A stretch of DNA of 64,000 bases from Lepidodermella squamata (lineage: Eukaryota > Gastrotricha). Of the stretch, positions 48,001 to 58,800 are shown one piece after another. Under the pieces are notes generated by a model. That model ran no database searches, was not told where the DNA came from, and worked only from the letters and a program-made list of their open reading frames with translations. Made by a program: the position numbers and the translations under genes. The stretch covers positions 3,286,001 to 3,350,000 of the forward strand of contig JBLDXI010000042.1 in the NCBI GenBank assembly GCA_047495785.1. Reading direction: 5' to 3'. Each line of letters opens with the position of its first letter. The first letter of the stretch is position 1.

Positions 48001-48389
48001 CGGGGAAAATCGAGCCATAAAGAGCATTCCTTTGAAACTAACGTTAAGCCATGAAGTATCAAAGATCTGTCCGATTTGGATTTGGGTTGTTTTAAGCACA
48101 TCGTGATTACCGACTCCGCAAAGTTGAATGAGCTGCCTCTGAATTTAGCGGTAACTGATCTAAGTTTATCAAACAGTTTGACATAAGCAGATATTGCTCG
48201 CCTCGATTCCGCCGCCATAGCTGCCGTAAGGATTTTATTGACAGATCTGAGAAAGGTATTTTTCGATTTATTTTTAAGCAGTATGAGCTCCAACTTCCCA
48301 GCTACTTCTGCAAAATCATCAGGATCATCGTTCGACAGTGACTCTAACAACTGATCAAGATTTTCCTCTCCGTGAGTGGATTTGGACAT
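45005..48389 (-). CDS. triple MIF4G-like repeat protein B
   Basis: My model has nine exons: 48043-48389, 47264-47978, 47150-47212, 46665-47099, 46484-46604, 46011-46435, 45881-45960, 45545-45824 and 45005-45490. Phases agree and give about 983 residues. The start is ATG at 48389 (MSKSTHGEENL). Repeat I has F-L-N-E-L-F and ends K-K-G-G-W; repeat II has R-L-I-T-D-L-Y-R-A and is followed by K-G-G-W-N-R. Repeat III has I-D-Y-G-R-G-K-D-F, R-L-V-G-R-L-Y-E-M and E-W-W-A-N-F-F-K-E-L. Exon sizes and phases track gene A (the 80-nt exon before repeat III's second half is the same length in both). The tail is short and lacks the proline-rich region of gene A. The 46484/46435 junction is the least certain. 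RNA-associated scaffold function is inferred from the family. Confidence 0.78.
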
Positions 48390-48985
48390 GATCAAGTGCG
48401 TAAATTCTCAAACAATTCCTCGCTTACAATCGTACGAGAACTTGTTGATGTCGGTTTTGCGTGACACCGTTTTTCGTTTCATTGGGACCCCCCTTCTTTT
48501 CCCCCAGCACGTTCAGTTCACAATACGCGCTTCGATTTAAAAGCGATTTATTTCTGGCCATGCGTGCCTTTCAGTCTGCGGAAGAAAATGCACACGTCAC
48601 ACCTTCTGTCATCGGCCTGGATGAATTTGCGATCATAGGAGATGGACAGATGGTAATTGATAGATAATTACCCGATATTTCATTTCCTCTTAAAATTTCA
48701 ACAATAGACGCACTTCACAATCTGGTTTCTGACATGGCAGTTTACTTGACATCAACCCGCGACAAATATCCAGGACGTAAATAGCTCTTGAATGCGTAAA
48801 ACGTCATGTTTGACAAGTGACGACATATTAGTGCTGAGCGGTTAATGTGCTTATAAACCCATTTGGGTGGGTAATATTGTCGCCTATTTTCGTCGAAGAA
48901 TCACCCTTTCGTGTCCCCAAAATAAATATTTTGTTTCATGCTAAGAAAAAGTAACAAATCACCCACGAAGTTACGTCCTTGGACA

Positions 48986-49567
48986 ATGGAATATTTGATC
49001 ACAATGTGGTTCATGCTATCTCTACCAGTCTTCGCGATGGCGGAGCCAGTCAATGCGACAGATGCATTTCAAAGCATTACCACCAATCTCGTCGCTGAAA
49101 CTCCCACCATTCCAGGAAGTCTTGTTGACTCTATTACAGTACCACTAGCTCTACGTCACATGACTTTGGGTCAATACCAGGATCTTTTACTCAAGATTCA
49201 GGCAAATGTCACAGCGATTCTTACGACGTCTTATCGGCCAACTCCAGATAACAAAAATGATCAAGATGCGATTGCTCTTGCAAGTAAGTTTCTCGAGATT
49301 ACCTGTTCCCTGAATTTTATTGTCACATATTAAGAATCGATGGCAGAGTTGTTCAAGCGTGGCGATATCGATCGAATGCGCGAGTGGTCAAAAAAGATGC
49401 ATGAAGAAGAGAGGGTCTGTCGCTACAAGGCCTGCTTGACGGTTTTCAAATCCCACGGCATTTGCCGAGGATCCGGTGGCTTTTTCATCTGGGCGCAGAA
49501 GACAGCATCGAAAATTTTCAAAAATCGCAAGTGCAACTCTTTCTTCAGTATCGACCAAGTCAAATGA
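48986..49567 (+). CDS. small secreted four-cysteine protein, family member 5
   Basis: Two exons, 48986-49283 and 49335-49567, joined in phase 1, give 176 residues. An upstream in-frame ATG at 48938 would add 16 residues, but the hydrophobic leader (YLITMWFMLSLPVFAMA) favours 48986. TATAAA occurs at 48852-48857. The exon 1 region is longer than in the other members and has two N-x-T/S sites. Exon 2 keeps W-S-K-K-M-H-E-E-E-R, the domain C-x4-C-x9-C-x22-C with I-C-R-G-S-G-G-F-F-I-W-A-Q, and F-K-N-R-K-C. It is the most divergent of the group with x9 between C2 and C3. It lies divergently from MIF4G gene B, about 0.6 kb away. Confidence 0.8.
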
Positions 49568-51238
49568 TAAGGTCATCTCAAGATTTCGCAAGCCACAAGC
49601 TTGCTTAGCCTATATCAGGCTATAATGCTTGCCAAAACCAGACGGAACGTAAAAGGCCTTTTGTCTCAATATTTCTCGCTCAATCATGGTTTACATCCGA
49701 TTATAGTAAAAGAGCTATCGTATTTCTCGAAGCACCTCGAATTAAAACCCCGATTAACACCCTAATAAAAGGGTTCTAATAAATATATAACCGTGCATAT
49801 TTCGAGAAATACGGTATCTTTTAAGACAAACTTTCAATTTCCTCTTCAATATTCATAACGTTCTTTTTAAATGCATAATCGTAATATAATATATCATTAT
49901 CTCTCATTTTAATAAACGTCAACCAATCAAATTTTATGAAACAGAGCTTCGGCAATGAACCAAGTCTTTTTTATCATTGCCACCAACTAGAAAGTGTATT
50001 ATAGCGTTTTTCTCTCGATTCTGCCCGCTCAATATTTTTTTACAATTCAGAATAAAATAAGAGCCATAATTCCAAAGGCGTCTTGAATATTTCACTTCTC
50101 CAACTAGTATTCGAAATTGAATAATGAAAATAATCTTGATGGAACAGAACGCAGCCCATTCAAAACAGCCTGTTGTCATCTCATCTAGAGTGAAGATTTG
50201 CTTGATAAATTCACCAAAAGAAGGCAATGTTTAAAATGAAGCCTTTCTCCTTCCATAAAATTGAAATAATATGATCTGTAGCAGCATTCACCCAATTACT
50301 TTGAGTACCCTGAAATTTTCTCAATCGATTTCCCAAGTAACAAACTCTGCAAAACCTCTTTTAGTTCAGTAGGTATGTGATCAGCGTAATACTGTTCAGC
50401 GGAACCAGAATGGAGTCAACCGGAGCCAAAAAAATTCATACCGTCATTAACCCTTTCGCGGCAAAGTGTGTTTTCAGCCAAGCGAAAAAAATCGAATTTT
50501 TGAATTTTACAGCAAATTAAGAAAGGAATCGGAAAATCAGCAACCACATGGTATGCAAGGAACTGATGCGCATATATCATATCAGTTTCTGATTTGACTA
50601 AAATACTTAATCCCGCTATTTTTTCAAACATAATATTATCTCCGGATGAATTCATAGAAGTCGTCGACGAGGCTATCGTGCTGTCAGTTTTTCATGGAAT
50701 TTCAAAAAAAACGGGTAGTCAATTGGACCCTGCCGAACACGCCTGCGAAGTCAGATAGAGCAAGAAAAATACCCAAGACATCGTTTTACTCGATTGAAAA
50801 AAATAAGAAAAACGTGCATCGGTTTGAAGGGTGATTCATATTTATTTTTTAATCACAGAATTACTAACAATTATTTTAGGTGTGAATTAACTACTCATCA
50901 AAACTTGGATCCGCTGATGCTAAGGCTGTTTAATAAACCTTTCCCTACAGCCCTTGACGTCAACAGATTCTGCTTTCAATCATAATACTTAGTTAATTAT
51001 TTGTCGTCAACCGAAATAAAATAAGATTCGCTTCTTACATTTTCCAGTCGGAGCCCGTGTCTCTTATTTGAGGCTGCCCATCACTTCGGACATCATTAGG
51101 CACATCAATTTTGATGAGCTGAATATGCCTCTAATTAGGCCGGTATTTCGAGCCTGTCGGATAATAAATGCGGTAAAAAATTTGACCACCGCCCTGCTGT
51201 CACATATTTTAAATGGAAAATTAACGTTAAATAATAAG
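49568..51238. other. intergenic, no supported gene
   Basis: AT-rich sequence between the four-cysteine gene and the hAT-type element. A pair of AATAAA-like words near 49780 may end the preceding transcript. The frames at 49934-50227 and 50416-50655 lack motifs. No other structured element is seen. Confidence 0.45.
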
Positions 51239-52207
51239 TAGAGATGCCGCGGTTAAAATTAAATGCTCGGCCCGAACCGGCGGGCCGGGCCGCCAAAATC
51301 CAAACGAGGCTCGGGTTAACCCGGGTTTGACCGCGGTTAACCGAATAAACCGTTATGTATTTGAAAATTCTGAAAAATCGATCAAAATCGAAAATCGATT
51401 ATCGATATTCGATAATTCGGTATACAGGATAAACAAATGGATTGAAAATTCGGAATCAGCATAAAAAATTGCCCTAGAACCGACTTGCAATTTGTCAGAG
51501 AGCGAATGGTAGGGGATGAAAATCATGGTATCTTGTTTTACTTCCGGTTTTCACTTCCGGTATCCTTTCCAATTTCTTTAAAACCTAAATTTATAAACCA
51601 AGATGAAGGAAAGCGGCTTCTTTTCCTTAGAAATCACCCCTAACACCTCCGAAGGGGTAAAACTTTGACGCAGATCACGCTCGTGAAAGCAGAATTTCAA
51701 TATCACACACCGTTTTCGAGATAGTAATTAGGTTTATTGCCATAATTGCTGTAATAAAATGATAAAGGTTTCATCAGTAAATATTTTTCAAAATAACATT
51801 ATCTAGGGTAGATTTTTGCGCTGATTTCAAATCTGAACTCAGAATTGATCTATATTTCAAGGGCTATTTTCTATGATTTATTTTCTAAATCAGAATATTA
51901 GTTGTTTTTTTTCGGAAAAAATAAATAATTTCCATTTGTTAAGTGATTTCCTTAAAGAACAATAAGTAATCTTTCTGTCATAATGCTACTCATCCATTAA
52001 TACCAATTTACATTGAGTATAGTATAGAATGCACACGGTGATGACACTAGAAGCCAGAAGATTCATAATTCAAATATATAAAGCATAATTCCCGGTTTTT
52101 TCGGTTAACCGCCGGGTTCGACCACGACGGCCCGGCCCGCCGCGGGTTTAACCGGCCCGGTGGTTAACCGCGGGCCTCCGGTTAAATTTTTAACCGCGGC
52201 ATCTCTA
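51239..52207. mobile_element. non-autonomous hAT-type element with perfect 8-bp TSD
   Basis: The 969-bp element begins TAGAGATGCCGCGGTTAAAA and ends with the inverted copy TTTTTAACCGCGGCATCTCTA. It is flanked on both sides by the same 8 bp, ATAATAAG (51231-51238 and 52208-52215). An 8-bp duplication and TAGAGATG-type ends are hallmarks of hAT transposons. Both subterminal regions are rich in GGCCCGG, CCGGCCC and GGTTAACC words, while the middle is AT-rich and non-coding. The intact duplication suggests fairly recent insertion, mobilised in trans. Confidence 0.85.
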
Positions 52208-52888
52208 ATAATAAGCACGGTTTTTGTGCTTGAAATTTGTGATTGGAACACGGTTGACAGACATCACGTGTCATTCGTACTTGCATTCAGCGCTCGCTAT
52301 GCGAACTGTACTTCTTTAAATAATTGTGCCGAGTAAATATTCCGGGAAAATCAAATTGAATGGGCTTCATTTTTCGCTGTCCGTTTCTATGTTAAGAGTA
52401 GTGCTACGCTGCACTGCGCACGACCTAGGAGATAGCAAATTCAAGCAGTTTTTTGCGGTCAGGCAAGCACAAAACTACTCTGCATAAAGACGTCTGATTT
52501 CTTTAACAACGGACCAAGTTCAGTGAATTCATTTTTTTGTCTTTCCTATTTTCCGCAGTCATGTTTTGCATTGAAGCACTTTATATATGCATATATCAAA
52601 ACAAATTGTCCTTTTATCCGTGAAATTTTATTATCAAAACCAAGAGTATGCTCGAACTGTTAGAAATGCAAGGCGCCGCGTAATTAAAAGAGCCGGAAGC
52701 TTTCATGACAGACCGGACGGGTAACGGTGCGCTTCTCACAGCTGTTCAACAGAAGATTCTCGATGTATCAAAAATTCACCTATTTCAACCTTATCATAGT
52801 ATATTTGCACAATAAAGAAAATGAAATAGCCTGGTGGAATAAAGAATATTGGCAGACCTGGATGGGGACCGGAAAATAAATTGAGCAT
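52208..52888. other. intergenic, no supported gene
   Basis: This short gap lies between the hAT-type element and the 3' end of MIF4G gene C. No gene is supported. I see no clear poly(A) signal for the gene that ends at 52889. Confidence 0.45.
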
Positions 52889-55800
52889 TTATCGCTGCTT
52901 TTTGCATACAAATTCAGCGTTTTCCCCCTCATCAGCAGATCTTTTCCGCAGGCCCGGGCGATTCGGGCTCGGTGTTGGATTAACGGGTGAATGTGGCTCT
53001 GAAGTTAGGTCGTAAACCGGCGCCTGGCCTTCAGAAGCTTTCACTATCACATCGTCCAGCTTCCGCAGAATTATGTCGATGAATTGTTGTGTATGCTTAT
53101 CCGGGAATTGTTCAGCGGCTAGAGATGCTATTTCTTCCATCGTTTGATTATACTCATCCACGGCACCTGGCGGGTCGATCCGAACTAACAGCTGAGGATT
53201 CACAACAGCTAACAGTTCCTCCAATTTATCCAAGGCCAAATGTTTTGTATCGACCTCGGGAAATGTTGCCTGAATTATCCAGAAAATTAGTGAAAATATC
53301 AATCATTGATAAAATTCAACCTTGAGCAGAATAATAGCTCTGACGTGGCACTTCAGCTTTTCGGAAGACTCAGCTTCCAAGCCGATACTCATCAGTTCCT
53401 TGAAAAATGCCGACCACCATTCTTCGAGATCATTATCGCGGACTTCCGCCGCGAATACGCTGCCGATATCAGTGAGAAAAAACCGCAAACATTCGAACGC
53501 GTTTTTGTCGCGCGAAGCGAGTAGAGCGTCGCAGAAATGGATCACATATCGGAGTTTCAAATATTTCAACCGGTACAATCGGCCGACCACCCGACTACAA
53601 CCGATTCGCCGCTTCGCACGTCGCATTTCGATCTCAGCTAACTGCGTATTCAACGATTCCGGCTCGTTTGTCTGAAAAGAGCGAAAATTCCGAATTATTC
53701 AGATTAATTGCGTATTGCGTATACCGGCAACGCAGGGTAATAGTGATTAGGGGAAAGGGAAACCTTGGACCGGTTTGGCTTTGAAAGCGATTAACCTTTC
53801 AAGTTTGAAAGCTAGAAACTTCAAAACAATAGTTGATTTCAGAAAATCACGAGCACCCAAAATAACTCGCAAATTTTTAAAAGTTGGGCAAACGTTTTCA
53901 ATTTCCAAAATCATTTAAAAATTCAAAAATTATTAAAATTTGCAGGAATATCGAGGTGACCTTGCCCACATTTGTTTTAAGAATTACGCTTGGACTACAA
54001 TTCTTTTTCAAACCGGGAGTTATACTTTATTTTGATGGTTTTTGCTAGAATGTATTTAGAAACGAACGAAGTCACTAAAGGTTTACTTGAAGCAGCAGTT
54101 AAGGCTCTAATCCCGGCAGAGGCGATTGATAGATTCGCGGTTGCTATCAAAAGTGCCGTGGCACAACAATCAACTCAACAACAGCAGCTAGCGTCGCAAG
54201 CCTGGTCTGTCGGTTTATCGCAGTTTCACTCATAGCCCGTTCAGCCTATCGCGTCATCGCCGCTCTTACTACCTACCGAGCACTTCAAAATTTTCACCAT
54301 CAAACCACTGGCCGTCGCCTCAATCTATCACTTCTCATGGGCCTGCCTCCTTGAAGTTACGACCGTCAATTTTGGAGCTATCTCTGCGGTATTCGCCATT
54401 CGACCCTGTTTGGGCGCAGTTCCAGGTTGAGTATCAACAGAGTTCGGCTGATGTGCCGAAGCTAAGTAAGGAGCTTATCTGCCAATTTTGCTCAAAAGCG
54501 AAGCCCAGGCAAAATTTCCGGCGATATTGCCTTGCATGCGACAACAATGGTAGAGCTAGCGAAGGAAATACTGAAGCTATGAAATACTGATACTGATAGC
54601 TGAAATACTGATGCTAGCGATTTCCGCCGCTGAAACACCCGAAGATTACAACACAGAAGGGATCCTGGGGCAGTGCAGGTTGGGGTACCATGTTGGGGGA
54701 ACTTTCTGGGTCGCATTGAGGAAAAGATACGATTTGAACTATTTGCCTATCGCGCTGAGGATTGTCCTAAGAACTACAAATACAACACTCTTTCCCACTG
54801 GGAGTCTGTCAGCTCCAAATATCCCATCTTGGCGAAAATAGCTCGGCAGACTTTTATGATATCAGCTGCGTCTTCCGAGTCAAAAAGGCGGTTTAGTCAA
54901 GCCAAAGCACGCATCAACGGTGGCACCTCAAGCCTCAAAACATCGAGGACCAGGTCACCTAGCAATCCGCCTGCATCCGTGGTATGTGGCCAAACATGGC
55001 TTGATCTGCTTCTCGTGAAAACTGATAAGTATCGATTCAACATGAACATAACTTATTATTCACGATTATTAATGCTGCCTGCGAACTTACACGGTGGAAA
55101 ATAGCCAGAATAAATAAAATAACCCGCCACCCACGCGGGTCTCACCGCAACCCAACCCGCACCAAACTGCACCAAACCGCGGACCCAAAAAGTTCCCTCA
55201 ACATAGTACCCCAACCCGCACTGCCCCAGGATCCCTTCTGGTACAACACCAGGCTGATCAGAGATAAAGTGACTACAACCCTCTCAGAAAAAGTCGCTGA
55301 AACCGTAAGCAAATCATGCGGAACGTCGTCAAAATTCGCCTCAGCCGAATCACCCGCATCGGTCGAATCATCCGCCCCGGCTCAGCCATTGAACATCCCG
55401 GTGGTTATTCTGCCAACCACAACAGCTATGCCAGTATGACTGGTTTTTACTTACTTCCGACTACTAGTATTCGATCTGTTTTAGCACAGGCTACATAGAT
55501 TTTAAATGGATTCCAACCTTTCTGCATGTGATTCGTTTTGCGCTTCACACTAAAACTAGGGTTATGAAGACATATATCAGGTAAATTCATTAGGTGTGGC
55601 CAATTGAAATTCTACTACATCGGGATCAAGAGGAAAAAAGGTTCAGTTGATAGCTATTAGCGTCGAATTTCCAGGTTCCCAATTAGTTTACAATTTAAAA
55701 GATGCAAATGGATTATATGGGAAATCCTACCAACTTTTGGAATCTTTTTATAGCTTGGGAGAGTAAAACGTTTAGCCTTCGAAGTTCGATATCAAGAAGA

Positions 55801-58800
55801 AAAAGGTTCAGGAAGCAGTTATTTGCTTCAAATTGTTTCAGTTTTAGAATTTTCGAATGCATTTCCGTTTATTTGGTCCACCACCCATTATTTAATAGAA
55901 AAATTTCTATCAAAAGACCTTCAAAAGATCGAATACCTAATGTTAAATTTGAGAGTATTCTCGTAAGCAAGGCTTCGTCACAATAGAATGAAGAAAGTGT
56001 AACCTCCACCTTAACATAACTTAGAAGCAATGATTCGGTGCGTTAATTATACCTTTTCTCGAATGCTTTGCGCAACTTTTTCAAGTTCGGTATCGCTTTT
56101 ACCGCAAATATATCGGATGAACATTTGCTCGAGCTCTGTGAAGATGTCCTTCCCTCGGCCATAGTCCGCTTTCAACAAATCACGAAACAAGTATACAGCT
56201 AACCGCAGCGATTCCTTATCGGTCACGAACTCGCAAATCTGAAATTACATTCCTAAGCATCAAAATCATGTTCAAACAATGGGAACGGAAGAACATACCT
56301 TCAGCGATATGATTTCTACGGCACTCGCAAAAATATGACTGAGTCGAATGCTTGACAGCTTCTCTTTTATCGAATCGAAGTCGAAATTGACAAGAGTAAG
56401 CGATTCGACCAGAGCTTGAATTTCTTCCATAATCAACTCGTCGCTTCGCTGAGGCTGTTTTCTAGTCTGCTGCCGAGAAATTACGCTATTCTCTCGAGAA
56501 ACCGCTAGAGGAGCTTGTCTAGGATCGCAAATGTCACTTATCTGCGAAATGCTTGTTGAAGAATCTGATTCTTTCAGTGATGATGACGTCGAGCTATTAG
56601 TTTGTTGATGATTCATCGGTTGATTCGTTTCAGCCAAATCTTCATGCCCTGGACCATTAGTTGTTTCCAGCTCTCCGACTGAAATTGATGAAGGCCCATT
56701 TTGAGGTACAGCGGTCGATTCTCTATGACAAACACCGTTAATTTGAGGTGTTACACATCCTTTATTTCGTGGCGCCTGAGTTTCTTCATCAGGACGCGGA
56801 GTATTCTTATCGATTTCCTTATTTTGATCAATTTCCATTTCGACTGCAACTTCTTTTTGAGTAATGTCACAATCTTTTCGAATTTCTGTAATTTGACTGA
56901 GATTGGGTTGAGATTCCTCGACTTGAGCATCTTTTTGTTGATCAGAGGTAGGCAAAACTGAGGAATTCGAGTCTACAAACGAATTTTCAGCAATGACTAG
57001 GTGTCCAGATTTATCGCTGTCATTGTTCGATTTTTCCGCTGATTCTACTTGATGAGCCGACTCGGATATACTCGAATTCGGTTTCGAAGGGGTGGAGGCT
57101 GCAATTGGGTTCGAATTTTCGTTTTCCATGCTCTGTTCAGCAGCACTTGAGGTAGTTTTCGAGGTAGTTTGAGGCTGTTCACTTTCAATATTTGAAACAA
57201 TAGGATTACTAATAGAAACTTGGGTGGAGATTTCTGGTTGTGATACAGGCTCCTGGGTGACCTTTCTCAACCGTGAGGTCCTAACGGGTCTGCTGGGCGA
57301 TGAACTAGCCACCGATATCGGAGATGGTGCAGAAATCGAGGCAGTCTCGACCGCCGCTTTGGGTTGGGGAGAAACAGGTTTTTCCATGGGTTCATTTTTG
57401 ACAGACAACAGCTTCAACCGATTCGGGTTATTGCGATCCCAGCCGCCATTCTAAAACACAAAATACCGAATCAAAGAATTCCCCTAATATAAAAAAGACT
57501 CGGAATTACCTTGGCTAACTGCCCTAGGAAATCAACGGCTTTATCGCGAAATTCGGCTGGCAAAATGTCGTGTTTATTGTGGATGCCGTGCCACAGCCTG
57601 CTGACCACCGATGTCCAAAATCTGACTTCAGCCTCGGTCAACGTGACATTTTGAGCATTGATCACTTCGTCCATATTTCGCAGCAACGCGAGCAGCATTT
57701 CGTAGGAAACCAGAGATTCGCCCTTCGTCAACCGCAATACGTAACATTGAAATATATCCCGTCGAACGACTTTGATTCGATACAGCTCGTTTGTCAATCT
57801 AAAAAATAAATCAATTTTGTTGTCGTTGCTCAGACAAAATCCCTTATTACTCATGAGTCATCATGAATCGCTCATGAATCACGAATTAAATACGACATAG
57901 ATATAAACTGGCATAGGTCCGAAGTAAAAGGTCTGCTAACCTTTTCTGTACTCGAATCTTGGTTTCACTTGTCGATCACTATTGTCACTTGGCGTGGCAC
58001 AGTCAAGGCCCGAGGCGTAGTCAAGTCGACAGATACTGATATCGACATATGACATCCTTATCCTATCAGTATCCTATCGACAATTTCAAATCGTAATTCT
58101 CGTGTTCGTCTTCGATCTCGTCTTCTTCAATCATGGATCGTGTTGAAATGTCAGGTTTTCAAACACAGAATGACAAGGCATATAATAAATAGCTGTTTTA
58201 ACCATAAAGAGAGCAAAAGCTCCAGGAAATCTGGAGCTTATCGGAGTACTGTGCGCGCGCCTGCGGTGATGCGATGGACATGGCAGAACGTATCAAAGAC
58301 ATGGCCGATGAATTGATTTCGATGGTTCGGCTTCCTCCGACTGCGACAGCTCCGTCGATTCCCGATCCCGCCTGGGACTGAGATGAAGTAACAGTTGAAA
58401 ACCTCTGCAAAACTTGGATAATCTTGTCACTAATCACTAATGTGAAATTTTAACATTCCGCACAATCATTGACGTGGCGAACTTCATTTGAAGATTTGAG
58501 AACTGTCAACGCACTTTGGCATCCCACTTTCGCCGCTACGGCGGTTGCGTTGCGATCGATGAACAACGATGAGCATATCATAGAGGCTATCCGCCAAGCC
58601 ACGGCGCAAGCTGACGCGGCGAAAGCAGAGCTAGCCCAGGCGGTGGCCCGCTCTGTCGACATCCGAGCCGGTGTGGAACGCGAAGTCGCCCTGGTAAATG
58701 GCGGCACGATAGCTGCTATTAATGTCGTCAGTGCAGGTAATAGCAATGAATCTTTGCTTCCATTCTAATTTATAATGTTGTGGCCGATCCATATGCGTTG

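Noticed and set aside
57799-57854. ATG at 57854 as the start of a separate gene
   Set aside because: The frame crosses a good acceptor (TTTTTTAG|A) whose phase matches the exon ending at 60175. The upstream residues have no counterpart in genes A or B.
58198-58437. 79-codon - strand frame
   Set aside because: It lies opposite a more protein-like + strand block and has no match in the MIF4G paralogues.
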